A stretch of 64,000 bases of DNA. Source: Rhizophagus clarus (Eukaryota; Glomeromycota; Glomeromycetes; Glomerales; Glomeraceae). Of this stretch, positions 49,895 through 61,866 are shown one piece after another. The stretch covers positions 310,001-374,000 of the forward strand of contig BLAL01000234.1 of the NCBI GenBank assembly GCA_015698045.1. Direction: 5' to 3'. Below the pieces are notes generated by a model that did not search any database, was not told the DNA's origin, and was given only the letters and a program-made list of their open reading frames with translations. The first letter of the stretch is position 1, and every line of letters starts with the position of its first letter. The position numbers were made by a program, and so were the translations under genes.

Positions 49895-51854
49895 ATGAGA
49901 AAATTCAAACCTTTAAATTTAATTCCTATTTCTCGTGATGGCTCTCATCCTCATATTAGATCTCAATGAAATGAATCTAGTTCCCATTCCCAATCTCATC
50001 AATCTTGGCATCAAACTCATATTAATTGATCTCGTAGTCGCTCAAAATCTCGCTCAATGACTCGTCAACTTCGATCTCGCCCATCTTGATCCAAATCTCG
50101 TTATTATCATTCCGAATCCTAACGATCGCGTTCCTATCGCTCTCGCTCCCCTCATCGTTCTCATCATTCTCGTTCCCATCAACGTCAATCTCGATCTCGC
50201 TCTCATTCCCCTCATCGACATCAATCACGCTCTCAATCTCAACATAATCGAAACTATCAAAATGTCTCTAGAGGGAGATCAATTACAAAAAGTAATATTG
50301 TTTTATATTAGTGCTAATTAAATTTCATTTTACTTATACTATACCAATTTAACGTTATTGTTATAGGATCTTTAACCGATCTATCTTTAACAATTCTTTC
50401 TTCTTTACCTCCAGCGAGCGGTAGTATTTCTTTCACGTTTCTTTACTTACTTGCACGTAAAATTTTTTATACTAAATGATTTATATTAAATACTGATTTA
50501 TAATAGGTGCTAACAACAGAGAAGTCAGCGAATTAAGAAGCATGATTTCAAATCTTACCAAACGTGTGAAAGTGCTAACGGAAAAAAGAACGAGTGAAGG
50601 ACCAAGAAATAGAAGCCTATCCCCAGTTCTGTCCAGAGAGAATCGGCATGCCCTTCCTCCAATAACTGATAAAAATTTCAAAAAAACCGTTCATGTAAAT
50701 ATATCTTTATTTTATTAAATATTTCTCTTTTGTATTGATCGTTAAAAAATGAGTGTTATATTAAATAGGATGAGGTAATCCATATTATAAACAACCTCGA
50801 TTCGTCAATTCTTTTCGATACGTCAAAGACATTTAGTAAACAAAAAAAGTCGATAAATAAGAAGCTTCTACCAGCCGTTAAAGCAGCGATGCCTCCTTCA
50901 TTAGAGGTATACGATACAGAACTTTTAAAAGTAATAAAACAGTTACACAAATCACGGCGGGAGATTTGGAAATTAAAAAAGGAGGGTAAGATAGATGAAC
51001 ACAATAAACGGCAACACATGACGTCGAGAAGAGATCAGGTGTGAAATTCATTATTTAAAATGACAATGTATATAATCTATTAATTATTTTAATTTACTCT
51101 TTAATAGAAAATGACAAGAAGACGCAAAGGTCTCCAACACATGATCTTCACGCAAGACAGCATTCTAGATGATTGTCATCCTGAAAATATGACTAGGGAA
51201 GTATTTATTAAAGATTGCGAAAAGACAGTAAATACCGCAAAAGTCCATTCGGATGAATGGTCTACTGAAGACGAAGTTCTGGCAAATAAAGAGCGTAATG
51301 ATAACATAAGATCAGGAAGGTTGATAAGTACAAATTCTGTAATTAAGATTCACAATAAGGAGTGGAGGTCTTCTAGAGTACGTAAAGTTGCGAAAGTTTA
51401 AAACATAGGCGTTTATGCTAATAAGTTATAAATTTATCATTAGGTTAAAAGAATCTTATTTCGAGCGGACGAGATCGGAGTAAGCATCGGAACTGGGTTA
51501 AGTCGCAAACGTTACCATCTAGACGATATCGATAAAAAAAGCAGACCAACACAAGACATGGCTAATTGGTGGATATCATCAAGGTGGATTGAACCAGAAT
51601 CTGATGATGATGATGATGATGAGGATAACGACGGTGATAATAACGATGATGATAATAATGGTAATGATGATAATAACGATGATGACAATAATGGTAATAG
51701 TGATAATAACGATAATGGCAATAATGGTAATGCTGATAAAAATGATGGAACTAATGAAGAACAAAACGATGATAATAATGGTAATTTAGAAGTAGATGAG
51801 CACCAAGGTCCCTTTTACTTAGAAGTACCGGTCGATATCAGAAGACGTACATAA
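49895..51854 (+). pseudogene. CACTA companion gene: RS-rich / coiled-coil / acidic-tail protein
   Basis: Six exons, 49895-50291, 50367-50420, 50507-50694, 50769-51038, 51108-51377 and 51444-51854, all with GT-AG introns, join in one frame of 530 codons. Exon 1 is Arg/Ser/His-rich (RSRSKSRSMTRQLRSR) and holds four in-frame stops, three TGA and one TAA, each explainable by C to T at CGA or CAA. The middle has a coiled-coil stretch (EVSELRSMISNLTKRVKVL) and a basic region (HKSRREIWKLKKEGK). The end carries TGLSRKRYHLDDIDKKSRP and a long Asp/Asn run. The companion's position and divergent direction suggest a TNPA-like DNA-binding role; no known domain is recognised. An alternative start uses the leader exon at 49810. 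Confidence 0.65.
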
Positions 51855-52248
51855 ATTTAGGTATTTGTTTCATCATTTAAAATCAACTGCTTGTATTTTG
51901 AGTGATTTAAATTCCGTTGTTTATAAATTAACTCTCTAATATCGTTTCTATCCTATTAATCTCTTTTTTAGAGCACTGGTTATTTTATAGCCATTTATAA
52001 GTAACATGACGAGATAAATATGATTTTAATATATTTTATATAAACATTCTATACATAATAATAATATAATAATAAGAACAATATAGTAATATAATAATAA
52101 TAATATGGACAATATAATAATATAATAATAATAAATATATCATAAATTGCAGTATATATTATAAAATAATAGCATACATATTATATATCATACATATTAA
52201 ATATTAAATATAAATCAATTATCGAAAATGGAAAAATAAAATAAAACC

Positions 52249-52460
52249 GGACAATAATAGTAATTATGAATTACGAGAAAATCGATAATAGAAAGATCCG
52301 ATATATAAATCGGCATAAACTATTTTTGAAATGTTTATACCGAGCTAAAAAACTGGACAATAATAGTAATTATGAATTATGAGAAAATCGATAATAGAAA
52401 GATCCGATATATAAATCGGCATAAACTATTTTTGAAATGTTTATACTGAATTAAACTTGG
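52249..52460. repeat. Tandem pair of 106-bp repeats
   Basis: Unit 1 starts at 52249 and unit 2 at 52355 (GGACAATAATAGTAATTATG, then AAATCGGCATAAACTATTTT). They differ at only a few bases. Confidence 0.88.
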
Positions 52461-52880
52461 CAATCCGATTTTAGGAGATTTGGCATGATTATTTAAAAAT
52501 CGGCGTTCTGATTTTGTGAGAATCGGCAATTATAATTTTAAAACGGTATTCCGATTTATATCGATAAAAATAAAAGAATTTCTGATTGCCAACAATATGT
52601 GCCATAAAATCGGCAGCAAAATGCCATAAATAGGACAAATATAGCTATAAACCGGCAGTCTTATTTTTAGCTATCGACATGTTTATTTTAAAATCGGAAT
52701 GCCGATTTTCGCAAAATCTGCCAAAATCGGCATTCCGATTTTTTGTTCATAAATAACGTATTTCCGATCACAAACAATTCGTGCCATAAAATCGGCTTTA
52801 AAAAGCCACAAATCAGACAAATATATCCAAAAATTGGTTAAAAATCGGACTGCTGATTTTTGACGATTTTTTTTCATTCG
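52440..52880. repeat. CCGATT/AATCGG-rich subterminal repeat region
   Basis: About ten words of the type TCGGCATTCCGATTTT occur in both orientations (near 52460, 52500, 52525, 52545, 52608, 52690, 52723, 52792, 52845). A 70-bp block (GTGCCATAAAATCGGC) is repeated at about 52577 and 52764. Dense short motifs in both orientations are typical of CACTA transposase-binding subterminal DNA. Confidence 0.7.
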
Positions 52881-52899
52881 ACCTGTGTGGCCTCCAGGC

Positions 52900-54549
52900 T
52901 GGGAGTATAGTTTTTTGTATTAGCGGGTTATACTATAACCCTTTCTAGTCTTAATAAAGCATATGCAGCTTCAACACCTTTAAACTTAAAAAAAAAAAAA
53001 GATTGTTATCATATATCACTATGTAATACAATATTAGCCAATCATTTTAAATTAACTTTTACCTAATAATTTTATAATATACTATGCAGTTTATTTTAGT
53101 ATTTTTTATTTTTTATTATAAATTTATAATATAATAAATTAAGGTCTAAAATTTTATTTACATATTTTGTAGATTTTTCAATACTAGATATCAATTTTGC
53201 TTACCGTTATAGCATGATAATTATTCTGAAGTTAAAAAAAAAAAAAATTTTTGAAGTTAATACTATTTGAAAAATACAAATTAAAATTAAAACACAAGTA
53301 CTTTTGATATTGCTAAACTAAAATTAATAATAATAATATAATAGAAAAGAAATATCAGTTTAAAAAAATTTTTATAAAAAATTTTTTTTTTAATATATAT
53401 ATGAAGTGATGTTTTGGATCCTATACAGTATGTCTAGTAAGGATTGTTCAATCATATAATCCAACCATCTATTATGAATTTTACTTTTTTTTTCTTATTT
53501 GTTACTTTATTTTCAAAAGATAGTGGAAATCCTTAATTTTACAGGCAGATTCTGCTTCACAGTTTTGAAAATAATTGTCCTAATTTAATGTTAATATACA
53601 AGTTTATCATTATCTGATGCATTTTCGTTGCAAATTATGTTAAATACTAGAAAAAATATCATTATATCAACAAGCTAGAATGAGTCCAATATGAAACATA
53701 ATCATATCTGAAATTTCATCACAGGTCGTCTTATTACAGCAACATGCATCTATACAGATCTCGAATGACGAATGTTCTTATTATTTTGTTCGATAGTTGT
53801 AACATTTCAAACTTTATGAATAACAAACAGTATGATCAAGATATGAAATTAGGAACGTAAATTTGATTATTCCGTTTTACATTCTCATTCACTATCATTA
53901 TATCGTATACGTTTATTATCATCAAATTGTTCCCATTCATCATCATCAGATCATTTTCATTCATTATCATTAAATTGTTCCGTTCTTTTTCATCAGATTA
54001 TTCCATTATTCAGATCATTCTTTTTCTCAGATCGTTCCGTCCTTCATTATACTATTTTTTCATCAAAATCGTAAACCTAAGTGAAAAGAATAATAAATGA
54101 TTATAAGAGTATAAAGCTTTAGTATAATTAGAAGAAAATTTTTTTCATTCAATCTATATATATACTATATGTTCATGCTTGATTTGTATACCCAAAAATT
54201 CTCAATCTTTTATATAATAAAGTAAGCTTTCGTTCATTTGGCGACATAGTATCTTCAAAACTTGTGACGTAAGATATTTTTTGCTGTTGCTATCAACTCA
54301 GTTGAAATATCTTATCTAATGTCAGGTAAGCCAACTCTTAATTTTGATTAATTAGTTCTTAACCGCTCAAATTTTTCTTTCTTATAAACTGTAATTGAAC
54401 TTGTTGCATCCCAGTACATATAACGTGAAGTTTTCAGTCGATTTTTTAATCGGTGTCGATCAAAATTAACCCATCAAATCATCCAATCATATCAGTTCAC
54501 TGCCAGTAATTTTTGAGATGCTTTTCATATTCAACAATAGCAAAATAAG
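52900..54549. other. Intergenic, no gene seen
   Basis: A palindrome GGGTTATACTATAACCC lies at about 52925-52941. The stretch 53880-54060 holds irregular CATTATCATCA/GATCATTCC repeats. Nothing else is supported. Confidence 0.5.
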
Positions 54550-55706
54550 ATGGAGCGTCTTAGCGGACCAGAACTTGTACAAAAAGCTTCACAATTGATA
54601 GAAAATAATGAACTTGATGAAGCTGTAAAAATATTTGGATATCTTGTTGACAAAGTACCTGACGCACCGTTACCACTTTTGAGTCGATGTACTTGGTATG
54701 TCAAATAAAGATTTGTATTTTAAATACTTGAAACTTCAAGCTGATGATTATCTTACTTTTTTTCGTAGTTTAATACAATTAGAGAAGTATGAAGATGCAA
54801 AAAAAGATGGTACCATTTTATTTTATATTTTCTGTTTTGATATTATTTTTAATTAACGAACTTATTTATTTATTTAAGCCGAAAATTTATTACACTTTCC
54901 CAACATGCCCATTAGTGAAGAATTAGCACCAGGAAATTCAACATTACATTCTGTGGCATATGTAAGATTGGCGAAATGCTATAAAGAATTGGGGCAGATT
55001 GAGGAAGCAGAAAAATTGTTGAAAAAACGATTGGAAATCGAAAAAACAACAAAACCACGAGCTATTAAAGAGATTATCAATGGAGATGATGAAACAGAAG
55101 TTGGAACGAATGATGAACAATCTATAAAAACAAACAAAGCTTCAGAAAAACTAAGATTGCAAGGAAATGAATTATATAAATTAAAAAAATACAAAGAAAG
55201 TTCGGACATATATTCAGAAGCATTAGAACTTGATCCTAATAATTTTTTTGTCCATTCAAATCAAGCTCTTGTTTTGTCTAAACTCAATGAGTTAGACGAT
55301 GCTTTAGTTCATGCGGAAACCTGTATTAGATTAAATTCTAAATGGCCAAAAGGGTACTATCGCAAAGGTAATAAATAATGCTTTTAAGAAAATTTTATTT
55401 TTTTTTTGGATTTTAAATTTTTCTTGTAATATTATTATAGGATGTATTTTGTTCGAACAAAAGAAATATAGTGAAGCATTTTCCGCTCTTCAACTGGCAA
55501 AGCATTATGGTGCGGAAGATGCTGATCTTTCGAGAAAAATTGATCTTGCTCGTAAAAAACTTAGAAATTCGACAAACTTAAAATTAATTATGTTATCCGT
55601 AGCGGTTACTATAATTTCGGTTCTTACGTTGTATTTTGTAGAATTCGAACAAATTAAGAACCTTATTTATTGGTTATTTAATAATTATTTTGGAGATCTT
55701 TGGTAA
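54550..55706 (+). CDS. TPR-repeat protein with C-terminal membrane anchor
   Basis: Exons 54550-54695, 54769-54809, 54879-55367 and 55441-55706 join to 313 aa. TPR motifs: an N-terminal helical pair (PELVQKASQLIENNELDEAV...), VAYVRLAKCYKELGQIEEAEKLL, and a typical three-repeat block KLRLQGNELYKLKKYKESS, NFFVHSNQALVLSKLNELDDA and PKGYYRKGCILFEQKKYSEA. Near the end (about residues 272-292) is one hydrophobic segment (LIMLSVAVTIISVLTLYFV) with only about 20 residues after it, so the protein is probably tail-anchored with its TPRs in the cytosol. TPR blocks like this often bind Hsp70/Hsp90 C-termini, but the carboxylate-clamp residues were not checked one by one. The exact orthologue is unknown. 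The gene converges on the Maf gene, 149 bp away. Confidence 0.85.
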
Positions 55707-55855
55707 CCCTATTAAATTTCTTGTTTTTTTACCAATTTTTCTAATTCTGTAAAAACTTTAATTGGAAACCCAACTACGTTATAGTAACACCTAATATAAA
55801 TAATATGGGAATCTTTAATTTATTTATAGATAGAGTTAAATTTTGTATAAAATAA

Positions 55856-56497
55856 TCACCCGTTAATTTTTTCGACAAAGATAGAACCAAGTGCTTGATA
55901 GCCATAGGCACCCGCTTTGTCCATTGGTTCACCTGTTTCGATGTAAACTTTAAAATCTTCTTCATTGCATTCTCTAAACGTAACTTCAGTTTCTTCCGTA
56001 AAAGAGACGATATTATAACCTGGATGATCGGGATCTCTTAAAGCATAAATAAAAGCGATCCCTGTGTAAACCCGATGTGATCTTCCGCTAAGTCTCTTTA
56101 AAATTCGTAAAGCATCTTCAGCATTCTTTGGTTTTTCCAAAATATCATTGTCTATTGAAACAATCGTATCAGCCGCGATCACAATATCAACTTCTTGAAC
56201 TTCTTGCTTTCAATTAAATAATAATAGGCATTACATTTGAAATAAAAATAATATTCATAATAATTTTTATAAAATACGAACCGCTAGTCGTCCATACACT
56301 TCCAAACCTTTCTCAGTCGCATTTGCAATAGCATATTCAGAAGGTGTATATTTTGCTTTATCTAAAGTTTCAGGAAATTTACTGGGCACAACATCAAAAT
56401 TTAACCCTAACTTTGATAAAATTTCTCGCCGACGTGGAGAACCAGAAGCGAGAATAATACGTTTATTTTTAAGGTGTTGAACAAAAGCAAATGGCAT
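55856..56497 (-). CDS. Maf-family nucleoside triphosphate pyrophosphatase
   Basis: Exons 56497-56282 and 56206-55856 join (GTTCGT donor, AAAG acceptor, 75-bp intron) to 188 aa, the usual size of Maf/Ham1-fold proteins. The signature LASGSPRRREIL (residues about 16-27) forms the nucleotide-binding loop; DIVIAADT (about 79-85) carries the catalytic acidic residue; LSGRSHRVYTG and GEPMDKAGAYGYQALGS are conserved. The family hydrolyses dTTP/UTP or modified nucleotides to monophosphates and so cleans the nucleotide pool in the cytosol. The gene ends in TGA. The donor GTTCGT is unusual, but the join restores the family alignment. It lies 77 bp downstream of the DUF4604 gene on the same strand. Confidence 0.9.
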
Positions 56498-56574
56498 TTT
56501 TTAAAAGTAAATATATTAATTGTGCTAATGTGTTTTTACAAAATTGTGATCAACAATAACATTATTGGTGGATA

Positions 56575-57328
56575 TTATAGTATCTCATCGTTATTAAAAC
56601 TTAAGTGAGATTTCACTTTTTGCGATTTCTTTTTCGTCGTTTTAGGTTTTTTTCCAGATTTATCATTTTCAATTTCATTGTCGCGTTTACGTTTCATACC
56701 GTCGATGACCTCATTAATTGCTTCTATTGGCATATTAGATTCATTTTTTGCCCTCGAATGAGAGCCAACGACCGTTTCTGATTTGTTTGTATTTAAAATT
56801 TTCGTTTTCGGTTTACGAAAAAGAATTTTTCCCGTCTTTTCATCTACAATTGGAATATCGTCGTCGATATCACTTTCTTTATTTTCCACTAAGGAAGAGT
56901 CTACCATTCATTCATAAATAAAATCGATTATCAAATAATGATTAATATAACAGTAAGAAACAAACATACAAACCCTTTTCTTTAGATTTTGTCTTAGAAT
57001 CCAGATACGATCTTACTTCCTTCTCGCTCATATGTTTTCCTTCTTTTAATACTACAATCTGAGGTCTTTCTTCTTCTCTTGTCGAATTAAGTTCTTCATC
57101 CGAAGATTCTTCACCATTGAAATCTTCATTTACCTCTTGAAGCCGTCCGCTATCACTATAATTATTTGAGTGAGAAGTTAACCCTTGCAAGAAATTTGGA
57201 ACCTAAATTTAATATATAAATTTAATTTCATATTCTTTTTATGATTTGATAATCATTAATATTCTTACCTGCTTAACATAAGTAAGGCCCTTTTTGAATT
57301 GGTATGGTGTTGTCTTCTTTGGAGGCAT
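56575..57328 (-). CDS. KIAA1143-like (DUF4604) protein
   Basis: Exons 57328-57269, 57202-56974 and 56900-56575 join to 204 aa. The order of short conserved motifs matches human KIAA1143: an N-terminal LTYVKQVPNFLQ; an acidic stretch; RPQIVVLKEGKHMSEKEV; GKILFRKP; and a Lys-rich tail ending HLSFNNDE. The protein is small, charged and probably disordered. Its function is unknown, though the basic tail suggests a nuclear place. Exon 3 could start at two nearby acceptors; the one at 56901/56902 keeps the frame. The gene is divergent from the hydrolase gene, with 312 bp between the start codons, so the promoters may be shared. Confidence 0.85.
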
Positions 57329-57640
57329 ACTGGAAATTTTATGGAACTCTTATTTATTTCTATTTCACAAAATAAATACGCAATTCAAAGATATTTGATG
57401 TTGATTAACAAATATCTGGTATGCAGGATTAACATAGATAGATACGTTGTCGTAAAAAAGTACAACTTATAATGCTTATCGATATTCTCTCGCATTTCAA
57501 ACAAATTATTGTTGCGGAATACTTGTTTTCTTTTATAAGCCAATAACGTATTGACTTTCAAAGCTACTATATTAGGTTTAGCCTCAAATCCGCTTTTAAG
57601 AAACCCCCTTGGAAAGTCTCGTCTATTATCACAAGCAAAC
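57329..57640. promoter_or_regulatory. Short divergent promoter region
   Basis: A 312-bp gap lies between the divergent start codons of the DUF4604 and hydrolase genes. I see no distinct binding site. The 85-codon minus-strand frame at 57385-57642 overlaps the hydrolase start and lacks any feature. Confidence 0.4.
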
Positions 57641-59473
57641 ATGACGGACTTGCAAATTCGTTTATTGCGACACGCGCTTATTATTGCGCTTGGTGGTTCA
57701 TATCTGATTTGTTCAACATTTTTAATACTAATGTTTATTCCACCATTTACATTCTTTGGGTGGTTTTTTTTACCAATTGCTGTTGGGTGTAGCGTTGGTA
57801 AGTTAAATATTTCATAATAAAATTTTTTTTATCCAAAAGAAACATAAGATAATTAATATTTTATTATTATACAAACAATTTAGTTGGTGCTTATTGCATT
57901 GCATGGCTGGCATATTTATATTTTGGTAAGTACTATTGAACTATTAAATCCTTTTACATTTTTAACCTTTTTATCATTCTTGTATAGCTCAGACAGATCG
58001 TGAATTCAATGTTCCTTTTAACCCAAAACGCATAATAAAAGTCAATTACGCCGTATTTCAACTATTATGGAATTCCATATTTTATTTACCATTATTAGCG
58101 GAATATGGATATCTGAGATTCTTTGTATTAAGAAAAAAACTTCGACGAATTATAAAGTAATGTTTTAAATTTATATTTTTGCAATAAAAAAGCATATGAT
58201 AACTTTTTTTTGGTCAAAAAAGAGAAGATATATATTACGGAAGTCAAACGAATACCAATCGTCTTGATGTTTATATTCCAGATACTGCAAAATTACAGCA
58301 ACAATTTTCTGATAAAGCTACACATCCCGTGATTGTGTTTATTTATGGTGGAGCTTGGAGCTCTGGTATTTTAATTAAAACCTTTTTTTTTTTAACTTAG
58401 ATGCTCAATAAAAAGTTAATATTTGTTAATTTTCCTCGGATAGGTGATAAAATAATTTATAGTCTACTAGCCCTTCAATTAAGACATCTGGGTTACGTGG
58501 TAGTTGTCCCTAATTATACTCTATATCCAAAAGTATGTGACTAATAAATAAATTCAAAATGAATTATTATCATTGTCTCTTTGTTCCTTTTAACTACTAT
58601 CTTAATATTTTTTTTTTTTCTTTTCTTTTCTTTTAGGGGAAGATTGATCTAATAATTTCTGATATAAAACGATCTTTAGTTTGGACAAAAAGATATATCA
58701 AGTATGATATTGTTTTTATTTTTAAATTTATTTTATTTATTAACATTTTTTTTTTTATGTTATATTGCAGTAAATTTGGTGGTGATCCTAATAAAATCCA
58801 TCTTATGGGACATTCGGCAGGCGCCCATTTGGCTGCTCTTGTAACAGTTCGAGACGCAATTATTAAATCTCGAACTAGTTCAAACCCGGCAACTCGAGAA
58901 TTCACAAATTTGGAAGATATTGATCCAGATTTAGAATTGCCAAAAATTCATGGATTAATGCTGTAAGTCATTTTAACTAATTTTGCTATTTATTTGGAAT
59001 TAATTTAAATAATTGATTATTTATTTATTTATTTATTTATTTTTTATAGCTTATCTGGCGTGTTTGATATATCAAGACATTTCATATGGGAATCTAACCG
59101 TGGTGTAGAGGAAGTTTCTGCAATGGCTCGAGTAATGGGTGACACACAAGAAAATTTTGCTTTGAATTCGCCTACAACCCTTATTGAAAATGCTTTGAAA
59201 AGTAAAAATATAAATTTTGATAAGCTAAAAAGTTTGATGCCTGCAAAAATATTATTTATTCATGGAAATAAGGATAAAGTTGTTCCATTAGAATCTACAT
59301 TAAGATTTAATGGTATGTTAAATGAATTAAACATAAAAGATCTAAGACTAAGAATACCGGCAGAAATGGGACATGATGATCCAGTAACCGGCTTTATGTA
59401 TCTGTATAGTCCTTTTAAAAACAATTATACTTTCCAACTATTATATGAACTTGCTGATTTCATGTCATGTTAA
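57641..59473 (+). CDS. Membrane-anchored alpha/beta hydrolase (ICME/carboxylesterase-like)
   Basis: Eight exons (57641-57797, 57884-57925, 57988-58156, 58223-58365, 58444-58532, 58637-58701, 58771-58962, 59050-59473) join to 426 aa. The first 70 residues hold two hydrophobic segments (ALIIALGGSYLICSTFLILM and FLPIAVGCSVG...IAWLAYLYF), probably membrane helices. The hydrolase fold follows: oxyanion motif YGGAW (about 164-168), nucleophile GHSAGAH (Ser about 237), acid HGNKDKVVP (Asp about 361) and base MGHDDP (His about 394), a complete triad. The layout resembles isoprenylcysteine methylesterase-like and kynurenine-formamidase-like hydrolases; with a membrane anchor, the first is more likely. 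The substrate is unknown. No lesion is seen, and the stop is a normal TAA. Confidence 0.9.
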
Positions 59474-60243
59474 TTATTTATTTTAATATCAAACAATCCT
59501 TATAATCAAAAAATTTTATTCAGAAATAATAATAATATTATATATTATATTGGATAGGTTTTTATTAAAAATTAGCTCTACCGATTATATCAAATTGATT
59601 ATTTATTTAATAAAATATAAAAAAATTTCATATTATAAAACGTCACTATATTCGTTTATAATAATTATAAATGATATCATCAATATCATCATTATCATCA
59701 TTCAATCATTCTATGTATCAATTCTCATGATGATTAATAAACCTGGGAAGGAATATTCGATTTAAATTTTTTGAAGCTTATTCTGCCACTTTGGGAACAA
59801 CTTAGTGAATATTCAAATTAGATTTGCTTTTTATGGAAAAACATTTGTGTAAACTTTTCGGAAAATTTTAAACCTTATTTTTAATGTTGCATCAGATCTG
59901 CATTGCACAATGTTTAACGGTTACGCGTTCTTATATCATCAGTAATTCCGTTTAATACTTTCTTTTATAGAGATAGTCCCAATTCCTAATTTAATTGGCG
60001 ATAGTGAAGTCATATGTACCAGTCGAAACGATTCAAACCATGTATTCTCCAAAATCCTTGAATAAAGAAATTTCTTTTATCATACCAGATATTAATATTC
60101 GTCAAGGATCGCCAGCAGAAAGAAACCTTCTGAACAATCATTATTAGCTGATATATCAAGAAACAGAAACGAAAGTGAAACGATTGTTAATCAATGTAAC
60201 TTAAATTAAACGTTTTTATTTACATAAATCGAAACGTTGAACT
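59474..60243. other. Intergenic; possible upstream exon of the Rua1-like gene
   Basis: The stretch 60000-60149 has a coherent frame (VKSYVPVETIQTMYSPKSL, then IIPDINIRQGSPAERNLL) ending in TAG at 60147. With the polypyrimidine run and AAAG near 60270-60298, this could be a 5' exon of the next gene. Not proven. Confidence 0.3.
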
Positions 60244-61866
60244 ATGTCAAAACTTAATATTATTCTTTTTTTCTTTTCATTAAATAATGTTCATAAAGCA
60301 CAAAACTATTCTCCAATACCTGATTTTTTTTCGATTGAAAACAATAACATGTATAATAATTTAAATAGCTTTGAAATGTCCAATGTCGAAACTAAGCAAT
60401 CAAATTTATGTAATCATTGTCCAAATTTTTACTATAATCAAAGTAATACGCAAAGAATTAAAAAAATAACTAAGGAACTTCAAACTGCCGTTCAATTCGA
60501 TTCCCTCTTGAAAAACAATGAGCATTCAAACCAATATATATATGATACGTTTTCTCAATCAAGCCGATTTGAGGATAATCATAATTCTGTACAGTGGCAT
60601 CTTCATAATACCCTATCTAGTTCTCATTCAAACTTAAATTCAGAACAAAATGAATCATTCAACAATAATTTAGTACTTACTTTACCAAAGCTTGATCCTT
60701 ATTCTCTTAGTGACGAAAATGAAGAAAATCGTAGAACATGGATTATCTCTGATTCACAGGAATCAGGTTCTTCGCAATTGCAATCTTCTGCTCAACAGGA
60801 GAATCGAATCGAACCTAATTTTAAAGATCAAGTAAATGATTCTAATGAAATGAATAAAAAAAGTTTGTTACCACCAACACCAAATGTACAATTATTCTCT
60901 AAGTTGCCTTCGTTCTTAGAACCTCGCTTTCTGTCGAACAGTTGCAATGAACTATATTGCGATAATGATACATATGGATATGAGAATTTGTCATTATATA
61001 ATCGCAATGTCATTATGTCTTATTCTTGGAATATCATTGGTAATCATTGCAATGATTCACTGCCGTCTTCACAGCCAATCATTCCTTTTTATTGCTGGGA
61101 AGATCAGGTCGTCTCTTCACCCATCCATTTAACAAATGATTGCCCTGAACAAGCGTCTGCTCGTAAATGTGCATTACAGAGCGGTATGCTCGTGACTAAC
61201 TTTACAAGCAAAAAAGCAAAAACGTTTGTTGAAAATCAAGGAACAAGTTTTTCACCTAATCTAACACTTTTAACAATTGGCTCAAATGGATCAAATATTA
61301 ATGAATATGACATAAACGATGCATGCCATATTCAACCAAAAATTGATTTGAGTGATGTTGTTCTAGAAACTCCTGAACCTCCGGTCGACCCTAATGATCC
61401 AAGACTAGATGCACAACCCCGAAGACAAAAGCTTAAATATTCAGGTGACATGTATACTCCTCAATGGGTGAGATATTCAGGTCATACTAAAGAAGGATAT
61501 TGTGATAATTGCAAACCGGGTAAATGGCTACAATTGAAAAATAGCGCTTATTGGTACATTTCTTATTATCATATGTATATCTTCAAATTTAACGGTTTAA
61601 TAATTTTTTAACCATTGATTGATTTACTAAGGTATCATAAACAATTCTTTCATGGCATTTCTTCTGTTTCTGGCAAAATGGTTGTCTCTCCAATTAAAAC
61701 GCGGAAATCTGATGCTGATGATTGTACCGAAGGACTATGTCATCAATGCCGTCAATGGGTTCCTATTGCTACTACAAAGAGAAAAGGTTCTATACTTTGG
61801 TTCCGTAATGTCATGTTTATGCTAAACCCAAAAGCTATGTACACAATAAAGGACGTTAAAATATGA
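60244..61866 (+). CDS. Rua1-C-domain transcription regulator-like protein
   Basis: Exons 60244-61553 and 61632-61866 join (AT TG/G TAT CAT) to 514 aa. Residues 1-395 are Asn/Ser-rich and without known fold. The C-terminal 110 residues match the Rua1 C-terminal domain: DMYTPQWVRYSGHTKEGYC, CDNCKPGKWLQLKNSAYWY, FFHGISSVSGK, GLCHQCRQWVPI and WFR. The two Cys pairs CDNC and CHQC probably bind zinc. In Ustilago, Rua1 controls ustilagic acid genes; here the target is unknown. The far end (NVMFMLNPKA) has lost the usual last Cys/His residues. The start may lie upstream: a TTTTTTCTTTTC...AAAG run inside the first codons looks like an intron end. Confidence 0.8.

Larger units (their letters stand above)
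44600..52900. mobile_element. CACTA/EnSpm-like DNA transposon unit (limits uncertain)
   Basis: Two divergent genes, a Tnp2-like transposase (minus) and a multi-exon RS-rich companion (plus), share a central non-coding region (48214-49894). They are flanked by DNA rich in CCGATT words on both sides. This is the known layout of CACTA elements: transposase, DNA-binding companion, subterminal repeats. I could not identify matching CACTA-type terminal inverted repeats, so the borders are provisional. Confidence 0.5.

Noticed and set aside
51579-51789. Ile-rich and Met-rich frames opposite and alongside the Asp/Asn run
   Set aside because: Shadow frames of the GATGATAATAAC-type repeat coding the acidic tail of the companion protein.
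57385-57642. 85-codon minus-strand frame
   Set aside because: Lies in the divergent promoter and over the first bases of the hydrolase gene; no domain or splice support.
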